Source: Bailinhaonella thermotolerans
Lineage (GTDB): Bacteria; Actinomycetota; Actinomycetes; Streptosporangiales; Streptosporangiaceae
Direction: 5' to 3'
Assembly (NCBI RefSeq): GCF_003594875.1
Contig: NZ_QZEY01000019.1
Location: 105,529 to 169,528, forward strand
Length of the DNA stretch: 64,000 bases
How positions within the stretch are numbered: the stretch's first letter is position 1; each line of letters starts with the position of its first letter. This document shows positions 7,499 to 15,860 of this stretch, in pieces. The position numbers and the translations under genes were made by a program. The notes under the pieces were generated by a model. That model saw nothing but the letters and a program-made list of their open reading frames with translations, was not told where the DNA came from and did not search any database.

Positions 7499-8269
7499 AT
7501 GGATCAGGAGGCCCGGACGGGGCGGGCGCCGATCGTGCCCTGCCTGGAAGTGCGCGGGGGGAGGACGATCGAGCCGTCGGGCATCCCGGGGCTGAGCGAT
7601 CCCCGCGACCCGGTCGAAATCACCGAGACGTACCGCCGTCAGGGCGCGGCGGCCGTCATCCTCGACATCGCCTACGACGGAGACGAGCACGGGCGGCTCT
7701 TGCGCATCCTCCCGCGCCTGGCCGCGGCCGCCCCGCGGCTCTGGGTCACGTTCGCCGACGGGCGCGCCCCTTCCGCCGCCGCGGCGGAGGCGATCCTCGC
7801 GGCCGGTGCCGAGGCCATCGGCTTCGGCACGACGGCCGTGGAGGATCCGCCCTTCGTCCGCGAGCTGGCCGCGCGGCACGGCTCCGAGCGGATCCTCGGG
7901 ACACTGGACGTGCGCCGGGCCGGTCCGGGGCGGTGGGACGTGGTCACTCACGGAGGGGCGCGAAGCAGTGGCCTGGACGCCGTCTCCTGGGCCGGGGTCC
8001 TCGCCGGGCTGGGCGCCGGCACGCTCCTGCCCAACAGTCTCGACGGCGAGGAGGCCGGCGCGGGTTACGACCTGCCCCTCTACCGCGCCATCGCCGGTGT
8101 CGTGGACCTCCCGCTGATCGCCTCAGGCGGCGGTGCGAGACCGGAGCATCTGTGCGAGGGCCTGAAGCAGCCCAACGTCCGGTTCGCGGTGGTCAACAAG
8201 GCCACCCACACCGGCGCGATGTCCATCGCCCAGGCCCACGCCTACCTCCGCGACCGGGGTCTCGGCTAA
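7499..8269 (+). CDS. HisF-like TIM-barrel protein, copy 2
   Basis: 256 aa and paralogous to the protein at 656-1438 (shared patterns GGRT-EPSGI-GL and DPRDPVE, LPNSLDG, GYDLPLYRA, NKATHT). HisF D11 is replaced by Glu17 (VPCLEV), while HisF D130 is kept as Asp137 (TLDVRR), the mirror image of copy 1. The phosphate-binding GGG region is VTFADG. The ATG at 7499 has GGAGGAG at 4-5 bases; a GTG at 7445 overlapping the upstream stop is a less likely alternative. It is probably co-transcribed with the flavoprotein gene. A true cyclase is unlikely. The two barrels may form a pair in which each supplies one acid, or they may have new activities. Confidence 0.85.
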   Translation: MDQEARTGRAPIVPCLEVRGGRTIEPSGIPGLSDPRDPVEITETYRRQGAAAVILDIAYDGDEHGRLLRILPRLAAAAPRLWVTFADGRAPSAAAAEAILAAGAEAIGFGTTAVEDPPFVRELAARHGSERILGTLDVRRAGPGRWDVVTHGGARSSGLDAVSWAGVLAGLGAGTLLPNSLDGEEAGAGYDLPLYRAIAGVVDLPLIASGGGARPEHLCEGLKQPNVRFAVVNKATHTGAMSIAQAHAYLRDRGLG

Positions 8270-8324
8270 CCGGGGAGGCCGGCACCGGGACCCGTACGGG
8301 CCACTCAACCTAAGGTGCCATCTG

Positions 8325-8347
8325 CAATAATGGACGAGTCCTATAGG
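8325..8347 (+). promoter_or_regulatory. CCTATAGG operator candidate upstream of padR 1
   Basis: The segment AATGGACGAGTCCTATAGG contains the palindrome CCTATAGG (8340-8347). The 11-base string AGTCCTATAGG recurs exactly upstream of the FGE gene (12823-12833), and a split form lies before the second padR gene (13725-13738). A site shared by two PadR genes and a target operon suggests PadR autoregulation. Confidence 0.45.
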
Positions 8348-8369
8348 AGAAGAATCGCTCGCACGGATC

Positions 8370-8942
8370 GTGATGAAGTTCGACCACATCCTCCTCGCCC
8401 TGCTGGCGATGCGCCCGTGGACCGGCTATGACCTGCACAAGTGGATGAGGCAGGAAGGCAGGTACCTCCGGCCTGAATCCGACCAGAGCCAGATCTACCG
8501 GCTGCTGGCCCGGCTGGAGGAGCAGGGCTGGGCCACCCATGAGCTCGACGAGCGAGACGGCCGCCCTCACGCCAAGGTCTACAGGCTGACCGGCGAAGGG
8601 CGGGAGGAGGTGCTGCGGTGGGCGCGCTCGCCTTACGTGCCGTCCCCGCGGTTGCGGGATCCGGAGTTCACGGCCCGCTTCGTCTTCGCCGGCATGCTCG
8701 ACCCCGCGGTCCTGCGCGACCTGCTGGTCACCGAGTTGGAGGCGCGCAAGGAGCAGGTGCGCCTCAACCGGGGCCGTGACCGGGCCCTCACCTTCGACGA
8801 GCCGCTCCCCGAGGTCGATCCGGACCGCGCTCGGCTGCTGTGGGACCTCGTGCACCAGCGCGGGATGGACCTGATCGACTCCTGGATCGAATGGCTCGAA
8901 CAGACCCTGGCCCGACTCGACGACGAAGGGGTCACCCCGTGA
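8370..8942 (+). CDS. PadR-family transcriptional regulator 1
   Basis: 190 aa. The N-terminal winged helix (about residues 5-80: DHILLALLAMRPWTGYDLHK, then QIYRLLARLEEQGW and the wing DGRPHAKVYRLT) is typical of PadR. The C-terminal Vir-like helical domain includes WARSPYVPSPRLRDPEF and FVFAGML. GTG at 8370 and ATG at 8373 are both possible starts. The next gene (esterase) starts within its stop (GTGA overlap). It is a clear paralogue of the PadR protein at 13746. PadR proteins usually repress their own promoter and are released by a small ligand. Confidence 0.87.
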   Translation: MMKFDHILLALLAMRPWTGYDLHKWMRQEGRYLRPESDQSQIYRLLARLEEQGWATHELDERDGRPHAKVYRLTGEGREEVLRWARSPYVPSPRLRDPEFTARFVFAGMLDPAVLRDLLVTELEARKEQVRLNRGRDRALTFDEPLPEVDPDRARLLWDLVHQRGMDLIDSWIEWLEQTLARLDDEGVTP

Positions 8943-9601
8943 CCATCCACGTGATCGCCCCCGGGGACCGGCCGGCGCGGGCCGCGATACTCCTCTTCCA
9001 CGGCGGCGGCTGGGTGCAGGGCTCGCCCGAGCAGTTCTTCCCCCAGTGCCGGGCCATGGCCCAGCGGGGGATCCTGGCCGCGAGCGGCGTTTACCGCCTG
9101 GTCGGCGGAGGGGCCGATTCACCGGCCGACTGCCTGGCGGACGCTCGTGCGGCGATCAGCGAGTTCCAGGGGATCGCCGCCTCCCACGGGCTCGGCGAGG
9201 TGGCCGTCGGCGGGGGTTCGGCGGGCGGCCAGCTCGCGCTGGCCGCCACGCTGATCGACCCCGTGGGTCCGGCGCCGTCACGGCTCGTCCTGTTCAACCC
9301 CGTCGTCGATCTGTGCTGCGGCTTCGACGCCGGGCTGCTCGCCCTGGTCGGGCTCACCCCGCGGCAGGCCGCCGCGCTGTCGCCCGCCCACCACGCCCAG
9401 TCCGGTCTGCCTCCAACCCTGATCTTCCACGGGACGGCCGACCGCCTCGCGCCGATCTCCGCGGTACGGGATCTTTGTACGGCTACCGGGGCGCGGCTGG
9501 TCGAGTTCGAAGGCGCCGAACACGGATTCTTCAACGTCAGTCCGTACTACGAGCAGACTCTGGACCGGATGGCGGCCTTCCTGCTCGGCCCCGGCGAGTA
9601 G
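8939..9601 (+). CDS. alpha/beta hydrolase (acetyl-esterase type)
   Basis: 220 aa, compact carboxylesterase of the HSL/BD-FAE type. It has the oxyanion motif HGGGW near the N-terminus, the nucleophile elbow GGGSAGG, acid Asp in HGTADRLAP and catalytic His in EGAEHGFFN. It has no signal peptide and so is cytoplasmic. Its GTG start overlaps the padR stop by 4 bases, so it is translationally coupled to its likely regulator. Next to sulfatases and glycosidases, removal of O-acetyl groups from imported glycan fragments is a reasonable inference, but the substrate is unproven. Confidence 0.82.
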   Translation: MTIHVIAPGDRPARAAILLFHGGGWVQGSPEQFFPQCRAMAQRGILAASGVYRLVGGGADSPADCLADARAAISEFQGIAASHGLGEVAVGGGSAGGQLALAATLIDPVGPAPSRLVLFNPVVDLCCGFDAGLLALVGLTPRQAAALSPAHHAQSGLPPTLIFHGTADRLAPISAVRDLCTATGARLVEFEGAEHGFFNVSPYYEQTLDRMAAFLLGPGE

Positions 9602-9696
9602 CCGCCGCTCGGGCCTCCGCCGAAGGCCGCCGCGCGGCCCGCCCGGTCTCCGCCATCCCCGGCGGGGAATCGGGTCCGGACGAGGCGGTCAGCGGA

Positions 9697-11005
9697 TCAT
9701 GCGTCGTGCAGGGCCCGCTCCCGCCTGGCGTCGAGCTCGCTCTGCATCCGCGCGGCGTCCCTGGCGTACGTCCGATAGAGGAGGGTCAGGAACAGGCCGT
9801 TGACCACCATCAGGACGACCAGCGCGAGGAGGAACACGGTCTTGAGGCCAAGCGCCGCGCTCAGGAATCCGGCGCCCAGGCTGTAGACCGCCCACGCGAT
9901 CGCCTCGAAGATCGAGACGTAGAGGACGAAGGCCGCGCCGCGCATCTCCGGGGGGGGTCACCGCCATGACCATCGGCCGGTTGATCCCCGGATTGAGGCC
10001 CTGCACGAGCGCCATCAGCCCGAAGAAGGCGCCGAACAACCAGATCGAGCCCCAGTCGAACTGCGTGCCCACGAGCGCGGCGCCGGCGAAGGCGAACTGC
10101 GCCGCCTGCAGCACGGCGACCAGGCCGTTGCGGGGGCTGTGCCGTTGCGCCCATGCGCTGAGCGGCCCGCTGAGCAGGTTCCCGACGAAGACACCGATGC
10201 CGGCGGGTAGCAGCACGATCGAGGCGACCTCGGTGCTGAAGCCGTACACATCGACCAGGAAGACCACGCCGAAGGCGAGGACGAGCAGGTGCCCGGAGAG
10301 CAGGCGGGAGCCCAGCAGGATCAGGAAGGTGGGGATGCGCAGCAGCGCGACCGTCTTGGCCCAGGTGAGCTGGGAGTGCTTGGCCCTGGTGGCCCGATCG
10401 ATGTCGGCGAGCTGCCGTTCCGAGGCGCCGACGCCCGGGTCGTCGAACCAGATCCAGATGGCCGCGCCGAGCAGCATGTTGAAGGCGCCGATGCCCCACA
10501 TGCCCCAGCGCCAGCCGTCGTCGACCCCGGCCAGCTGCCCCTTGAGCGGCCCGATCACCGAGGTGAACAGCGCGATCCCGCCGTAGAGCAGGCCGACCGC
10601 CTTGCCGCGGGTGTTGTCGGCGAACAGGTCGCCGATGATCTCGGTGATGATCGGCGCGGCGGCGGCGTTGCCGGCGGCGAGGATGGTGTAGAAGATCAGC
10701 AGCTGAACGAAGTCCTGGGAGAATCCGGCGGCGATGCCCCAGATTCCCCACAGGCCCGTGGCGAAGGCGAGCACCCCCTTGCGCGACCACCGGTTGGCCG
10801 CCCACACCCAGGCGGGTGCGGTGAACACACCGACGATCTTGCTGGCGGCGGTGAGGATGCCCAGGGCGTCCAGCGACAGGCCGAGTGACTGCCTGATCAC
10901 CGGGAACAGGCCGGTGACCATGCCGGCCTCGGTGTTGTCGACCACCATGCCGCCGCCGAGCAGCGCCAGCTTCCGCCACCGGCCGGGGACCGGGCCCGCG
11001 GTCAT
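9697..11005 (-). pseudogene. MFS transporter, frameshifted in a run of 8 C
   Basis: A 435-aa major facilitator is encoded except for one extra base. From MTAGPVPGRWRKLALLGGG to about residue 349 (PMVMAVTPP) the frame is open. It then shifts at a run of eight G on the plus strand (9950-9957). With seven, the frame continues through EMRGAAFVLYVSIFEAI to the end, giving the last two membrane segments and an Arg-rich tail. The rest has the normal 12-helix layout and a cytoplasmic loop. The ATG overlaps the upstream sulfatase stop (ATGA). This may be a sequencing error, a slippage-controlled gene or a fresh pseudogene. It probably moves a sugar or organic anion released by the sulfatase. Confidence 0.8.
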
Positions 11006-12750
11006 GCGGGCAGCTCGGCGAGCTCGGCCGCGATCGCGCGCAGCGCCGCGGTCGGAACCAGCGCGCCCGCCATGGCCGCGAGGTCGATCAGTGGAGTGCC
11101 AGCGACGAGCTGCAGCATCTCGGAGTCGAGCAGGCCGGGCAGGTGGGCGCGGAGCACCTCAGCCGCGCGTGGGTCGGCGACCAGGGCCTTGATCGGCGTT
11201 CGCAGCAGCGGGAAGTCGCTCAGGTCGGGCAGCGGCTCCGCGGCCCTCCGGGCCTGCTCGCGCTGGGCTCGGACGAGGAGGTGCTCCTCGGTGACCTTCC
11301 CCGTGGACGGCAGGCCGAGCCGTTCGAACTGGCTCGGCGGAGCCTCGTTGTCCCTCATCAGCTCCACCAGCAGCGCGGCCATGCGCAGTTCGACGTCGTC
11401 GTCGGCGATCGGGTCGAGCTGTTCGGGATCGGCTTTCAGGTCGAACAGCAGCGTGCCGTGGTGGAAGGGGTTGAGGAGGGTGCGGCCCTTGATCAGGAGC
11501 GTCCGCACGCCCTTGGTGAAGGAGAACGGTTCGGCCAGTTCCAGGTCGGCCAGTTCGGCGGGCGAGAAGCGGTTCTTCATGTGGGTGGGCATCAGCGTGT
11601 GCTCCAGCAACGGCGCGTTGGCGGCGGTCGCGGGGGCGCGCATGTAGACGTGGCGGCCGTCGGTGACGTTGACGTGCCCGCCGTGGATGCCGAAGAGGGC
11701 CGCCTCCCTGCGCCGGTCACCGTTCAGCGGAAGCCCCTGCATGTCGGCGGGGATGGCCACGCCGAAGTACTCCAGCAATGTCGGGGCCAGGTCGATCGTC
11801 TGCACCAGCGCGTCATCGCGGTCGCCGGCCCGTCCGTCGCGCGGATCCCACACGAACAGCGGCAGGTGGACCAGTTCGTTGTACCAGGGCTGCACGCTCT
11901 TCCCCCACCAGCCCTTCTCGCCGAGCAGCAGGCCGTGGTCGGTGTTGACGATCAGCAGCGTGTCCTCCCACAGGCCGTGCTCGTCCATGGCGTCCAGGAC
12001 CCGGCCTAGGGAGTGGTCGCACATCGACAGCAGCGCGGCGTACTCGTAGCGCGCGTGCCGTACCTGCTCGTCGGTCTCGACGACGCGCTTGTAGTCGGGC
12101 CAGTCGAAGTGCGGGCCGTCGTAGTCGTGGGGGTAGAGGTCCTTGTAGCGCTTGTGGCTGAAGAACGGCTCGTGCGGGTCGAACGTCTCGATCTGGACGA
12201 ACCAGTTGTCCTGGGCGTGGTTGGTCCGGATGAATTCCAGGCCGGCGTCGAACGTGCGGGTCTGGGAGTGCAGGTCCTCCGTCGGCATGTGCTGCCGGTT
12301 GGCCCAGTCCTGCCGGTAGGAGGGCATCCGCACCCGCTTGAGGTTCTCGGGCATCTCCGGGTCGGCGACCTGGCCCTTCCACGGATCGCCCTCCTGCCCG
12401 CGGATGAACTCCCAGGTGCTGTAACGGCCGTGGTAGGTCGCGCCCCCGTCCTCCCAGTAGTGCGGATGGTCGCTGGCCAGGTGGGTGTGCACGCCGTTCC
12501 GCTTGAGCAGCTCCGGCATGGAGTCGTCGAACGGCTCGAGCGGCCCCCAGCTGCGATGCAGGAAGTTGTAGCGGCCGGTGTGGAGCTCGCGGCGCGCCGG
12601 CATGCAGGGCATCGACCCCGCGTAGGCGTTGTCGAAGGTCACGGCCCGCGCCGCGAGACGGGCGAAGTTGGGCGCGTGGATCCAGTCGCCTCCGTACGGC
12701 GGCAGCATGTGCCGGTTGAGACTGTCGAACATGACCATGATCGCTTTCAT
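11002..12750 (-). CDS. type I sulfatase (CxPxR)
   Basis: 582 aa, formylglycine-dependent arylsulfatase family. The N-terminus IMVMFDSLNRHMLPPYGG carries the metal-binding Asp. The maturation motif CMPAR with Cys49 is present, followed by R-x-L-H-T-G-R. Later come VNTDHGLLLGEKGWWGK (metal-binding DH) and IDLAPTLLEYFG. It hydrolyses sulfate esters. No signal peptide is visible, so it is probably cytosolic and acts on imported fragments. The ATG at 12750 follows GGAGG; longer in-frame extensions lack this. It is coupled to the MFS gene, divergent from the FGE gene that would activate it, and the shared 90-bp promoter holds two inverted repeats. Confidence 0.92.
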   Translation of the reverse strand: MKAIMVMFDSLNRHMLPPYGGDWIHAPNFARLAARAVTFDNAYAGSMPCMPARRELHTGRYNFLHRSWGPLEPFDDSMPELLKRNGVHTHLASDHPHYWEDGGATYHGRYSTWEFIRGQEGDPWKGQVADPEMPENLKRVRMPSYRQDWANRQHMPTEDLHSQTRTFDAGLEFIRTNHAQDNWFVQIETFDPHEPFFSHKRYKDLYPHDYDGPHFDWPDYKRVVETDEQVRHARYEYAALLSMCDHSLGRVLDAMDEHGLWEDTLLIVNTDHGLLLGEKGWWGKSVQPWYNELVHLPLFVWDPRDGRAGDRDDALVQTIDLAPTLLEYFGVAIPADMQGLPLNGDRRREAALFGIHGGHVNVTDGRHVYMRAPATAANAPLLEHTLMPTHMKNRFSPAELADLELAEPFSFTKGVRTLLIKGRTLLNPFHHGTLLFDLKADPEQLDPIADDDVELRMAALLVELMRDNEAPPSQFERLGLPSTGKVTEEHLLVRAQREQARRAAEPLPDLSDFPLLRTPIKALVADPRAAEVLRAHLPGLLDSEMLQLVAGTPLIDLAAMAGALVPTAALRAIAAELAELPA

Positions 12751-12782
12751 CGCGATCCTCCAGCAGAGCTTTGTTCGGCGTG

Positions 12783-12800
12783 ATATGAGATACTTCATAT
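12783..12800. promoter_or_regulatory. inverted repeat ATATGA-N6-TCATAT
   Basis: Perfect 6-bp arms with a 6-bp spacer in the divergent promoter between the sulfatase (minus) and FGE (plus) genes, in an otherwise rare A/T-rich patch. It is a candidate operator or promoter-overlapping site. Confidence 0.4.
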
Positions 12801-12812
12801 GTTCTTAGGAAA

Positions 12813-12833
12813 CTATGGGTCAAGTCCTATAGG
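12813..12833. promoter_or_regulatory. PadR-type operator candidate before the FGE gene
   Basis: CTATGGG-N5-TCCTATAG is an imperfect 20-bp inverted repeat, and it contains the CCTATAGG palindrome also seen at 8340-8347. It ends just before the ATG at 12842, so binding would block both divergent genes. Confidence 0.45.
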
Positions 12834-12841
12834 GAGCCGAT

Positions 12842-13729
12842 ATGCGTGAGCCGAGGCCCTGCTGCGCGCCGCCGGGACCCGGCGGCCTCCCCGTGGCGCC
12901 GGATCCGCCCCCGTCCGCCGCCGAAAGCGATCTCGACGGCATGATCGCGCTCCCGGGCGGCGAGTTCCTCATGGGCTCCGACGACGCCGAGGGCTTCCCC
13001 GAGGACGGCGAGGGACCGGTGCGGCCGGTGCGGGTCGAGCCGTTCCTCATCGACGCCTGCGCCGTCAGCAACGCCAGGTTCGCGGCGTTCGTCGAGGCCA
13101 CCGGCTATGTCACCGAGGCCGAGCGCATCGGCTGGTCGTACGTGTTCGCCGGGTTCCTGCCATCCTCGCTGCGCCGGGCCTCGCCGCGGCCGGAGAGCAC
13201 CCCCTGGTGGTGCGGGGTCACGGGGGCGCGCTGGGACCGGCCGGAAGGCCCGGGCAGCGACCTGGACGGCCGCGGCGACCACCCCGTCGTGCACGTCTCG
13301 TGGAACGACGCCCAGGCCTACTGCCGCTGGGCCGGCAAGCGACTGCCCACGGAGGCCGAGTGGGAGTACGCCGCACGCGGGGGCCTGGAGCAGCGGCGAT
13401 ACCCATGGGGGGACGAGCTCGACCCGGACGGGGAATACCGCTGCAACATCTGGCGCGGCCGGTTCCCCGTGAAGAACACCGCGGCCGACGGCTACCGGGG
13501 CACCGCGCCCGTCGACGCCTTCCCGCCCAACGGGTTCGGGCTGTACAACACCTCCGGCAACGTCTGGGAGTGGTGCGCCGACGCCTGGGGCTCATCCCGG
13601 GTCATCAGGGGCGGCTCGTACCTGTGCCACGAGTCGTACTGCAACCGCTACCGGGTGGCCGCGCGCAGCGCCAACACGGCGGACGCCGCCAGCGGACACG
13701 CGGGCTTCCGTTGTGCGCTAAGTTCCTAG
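12842..13729 (+). CDS. formylglycine-generating enzyme (sulfatase activator)
   Basis: 295 aa, FGE-sulfatase family. FGE oxidises the cysteine of the CxPxR motif of type I sulfatases to formylglycine. All landmarks are present: IALPGGEFLMGSD at the start, HPVVHVSWNDAQAYCRWAGK, RLPTEAEWEYAARGG, GLYNTSGNVWEWC, and the copper/active-site pair Cys262 and Cys267 in GGSYLCHESYCNRYR. A GGGAG ribosome site precedes the ATG. It lies between the two sulfatase genes, both of which have the CMPxR substrate motif, so its partners are local. Confidence 0.95.
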   Translation: MREPRPCCAPPGPGGLPVAPDPPPSAAESDLDGMIALPGGEFLMGSDDAEGFPEDGEGPVRPVRVEPFLIDACAVSNARFAAFVEATGYVTEAERIGWSYVFAGFLPSSLRRASPRPESTPWWCGVTGARWDRPEGPGSDLDGRGDHPVVHVSWNDAQAYCRWAGKRLPTEAEWEYAARGGLEQRRYPWGDELDPDGEYRCNIWRGRFPVKNTAADGYRGTAPVDAFPPNGFGLYNTSGNVWEWCADAWGSSRVIRGGSYLCHESYCNRYRVAARSANTADAASGHAGFRCALSS

Positions 13730-13738
13730 GTACATAGG
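13725..13738. promoter_or_regulatory. CCTA-N6-TAGG site before padR 2
   Basis: CCTAGGTACATAGG lies 8 bases before the ATG of the second padR gene and overlaps the FGE stop region. Its half-sites match those of the CCTATAGG palindromes at 8340 and 12826, but spaced by six bases. It is a probable autoregulatory site, by analogy. Confidence 0.35.
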
Positions 13739-13745
13739 TGAGATC

Positions 13746-14309
13746 ATGCATATCGACTACGTCATCCTCGGGATGCTCGCCCTGCGCCGCTTCGCCGGCT
13801 ACGACCTGCGCCGGTGGATGGAGGGGCCGGGCCGTTACATCGGCTTCCGCGTCCAGCTCCCGCACATCTACCGGCGCCTGGCCGCCCTGGTGGAGAAGGG
13901 CTGGGTCGAGTTCGACGTCGACCCGCGTGACGGCCGCCCCGACGCCAAGATCTACCGGCTGACGGAAGCCGGAAAGCAGGCGTTGCTGGACTGGGCCCGC
14001 TCGCCGTACGAGCCGTCCTCACGGCCCATGGACCCCGACTTCAAGATCCGCTTCGTCTTCGGCGGCCAGCTCGATCCGGAGATCGCCATCTCCGTCGTGC
14101 GGACCGAGCTGGAGTACCGCCAGAAACACGACCTGAACCCCACCTTCGCCCTGTTCGAGTCGCAGGAGGCGGAGATCCCCGAGCTCGATCCCGCCTGGGC
14201 GAGGCAGATCCACACCCTGGCGCACGAGCACGGCTACGCCTCCACCGCCTCCTACGTTGCCTGGCTCCAGCTCACCCTCAACCGTCTCGAAGCGAGCAGA
14301 AGGTCCTGA
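13746..14309 (+). CDS. PadR-family transcriptional regulator 2
   Basis: 187 aa. Winged helix at residues 3-80 (DYVILGMLALRRFAGYDLRR, HIYRRLAALVEKGW, DGRPDAKIYRLT) and the same Vir-like C-terminal domain as PadR 1 (WARSPYEPSSRPMDPDF). The two are paralogues within 5 kb. The ATG at 13746 follows AGGTGAG. The next gene's ATG directly follows this stop codon, so regulator, sulfatase and GH3 enzyme form one coupled operon. It probably senses a glycan breakdown product. Confidence 0.87.
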   Translation: MHIDYVILGMLALRRFAGYDLRRWMEGPGRYIGFRVQLPHIYRRLAALVEKGWVEFDVDPRDGRPDAKIYRLTEAGKQALLDWARSPYEPSSRPMDPDFKIRFVFGGQLDPEIAISVVRTELEYRQKHDLNPTFALFESQEAEIPELDPAWARQIHTLAHEHGYASTASYVAWLQLTLNRLEASRRS

Positions 14310-15860
14310 ATGCGCATCATCTATGTCGACGTCGACACTCTCCGCGCCGATCACACCACCCCCTACGGCTATCACCGCCCCACCACTCCCAACCTGCAGA
14401 AGCTGGCGGACAAGGGCGTCACCTTCGATCGCTACTACTGCTCGGACTCGCCCTGCATGCCCTCGCGCACCGCGCTGACCAGCGGGCAGTTCGGCATCAC
14501 CAACGGAGTGATCGGCCACTTCGGCCCGGCGGCCCAGTTCCGGCTCGACGCCGGGCACGGCCCCGAGCCCGACCGGCCGCTGCTGGGACAGCTCCTGCAA
14601 CTGGCCGGCTATTACACGGCCGCCATCTCGGTCTTCGCCGAGCGTCACCGCGCGTACTACTTCCACGGCAACTTCCGGGAGAGCGTGCGGGCCTCGGGCA
14701 ATTGGGGCGACGAGGACGCGGCCGACATCAACCGCGCCGCCATCGACTGGATCAAGCGCCACGCCGACCAGGACGACTGGTACCTCCACCTGACCTACTG
14801 GGAACCCCACACCAACTACACCCAGCCGGTGGAGTGGACGGAGCGGATGGCCGCCAGTGGCCCCGTGCAAGCCTGGCCGGACGAGGAGACCATCGCCGCG
14901 CATCGCGAGGTGTACGGCCCGCGCAGCGCCCTGGACCTGCACTACGCGTCGGAGCCCGGCACGTCGCCCGTCCCGCACAACATGCCGGACGCGATCACCT
15001 CGCGAGCCGACTTCGAGCACCTGATCAACGGCTTCGACGGCGCCATCGCCTACTGGGACCACCACCTCGGCCTGCTCATGCGCACCCTGGAAGAGCTCGG
15101 CCTGGCGGAGGACACGGCGGTGATCGTCAGCGCCGACCACGGCGAGTCCTTCGGTGAGAACGGGTCCTACGCCGAGCACGGGCTGGCCAACGAGCCCACC
15201 CACCGGCTGCCGCTGGTCGTCTACTGGCCCGGGCTCACCGACGACCTCCCCGAGGAACGCCGGCGCAACGACAGCCTGCTCTACAACATCGACCTCGCCC
15301 CGACCCTGTGCGACCTGCTCGGGCTGCCGACACCCCCCGGCTGGCAGGGCGACACCTTCGCCCCCGCGGTGCGCGGACAGGAGCTCGGCTCGCGCGACTA
15401 CCTGGTCTTCGGCCACGGCGCGCACACCTACCAGCGCGCCGTCCGCACCCGCGACCACCTCTACATCCGCACCTACCACCCCGGGTGCTTCCGGGCGGAG
15501 TGGGAGCAGTTGTTCAACGTGACAGAGGATCCCCACCTCACCCGTGACCTGCTCCCGGAAGAGCCCGAGCTCGCCGACCGGATGCGGGCCCACCTCGCCG
15601 AGTGGTGGCACACCTACGCGGGGAGGCCCGGCGCGCTGCCCGACCCCATGCAGGCCACTTTGCAGACCGGCCCGACCTACTACAACGACCCCGTCCGCTA
15701 CGCGCGGCACCTGCGCGACACCGGGCGCGCCCACCTGGCCGACGACCTGGAGGAGCGGCTGGCCGCGCTGACGGTGCCGGTGTCCTGGCACGCGCCGGAC
15801 CAGCCCCGCACCGCCTACCTGCGCAGGCGCTGGACCGAGATCATGCAAGGGCCGCGGTGA
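14310..15860 (+). CDS. type I sulfatase (CxPxR), second
   Basis: 516 aa, formylglycine-dependent sulfatase. N-terminal YVDVDTLRADH (metal Asp), maturation motif SPCMPSRTALTSGQ with Cys49, VSADHGESFGENG for the second metal site and IDLAPTLCDLLGLPTPPG. The pattern is that of the heparan/choline-type sulfatases rather than classical arylsulfatases, but I cannot assign the substrate. It has no signal peptide. It starts immediately after the padR stop and its own stop overlaps the start of the GH3 gene (GTGA). It is only distantly similar to the sulfatase at 11002-12750. Confidence 0.93.
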   Translation: MRIIYVDVDTLRADHTTPYGYHRPTTPNLQKLADKGVTFDRYYCSDSPCMPSRTALTSGQFGITNGVIGHFGPAAQFRLDAGHGPEPDRPLLGQLLQLAGYYTAAISVFAERHRAYYFHGNFRESVRASGNWGDEDAADINRAAIDWIKRHADQDDWYLHLTYWEPHTNYTQPVEWTERMAASGPVQAWPDEETIAAHREVYGPRSALDLHYASEPGTSPVPHNMPDAITSRADFEHLINGFDGAIAYWDHHLGLLMRTLEELGLAEDTAVIVSADHGESFGENGSYAEHGLANEPTHRLPLVVYWPGLTDDLPEERRRNDSLLYNIDLAPTLCDLLGLPTPPGWQGDTFAPAVRGQELGSRDYLVFGHGAHTYQRAVRTRDHLYIRTYHPGCFRAEWEQLFNVTEDPHLTRDLLPEEPELADRMRAHLAEWWHTYAGRPGALPDPMQATLQTGPTYYNDPVRYARHLRDTGRAHLADDLEERLAALTVPVSWHAPDQPRTAYLRRRWTEIMQGPR

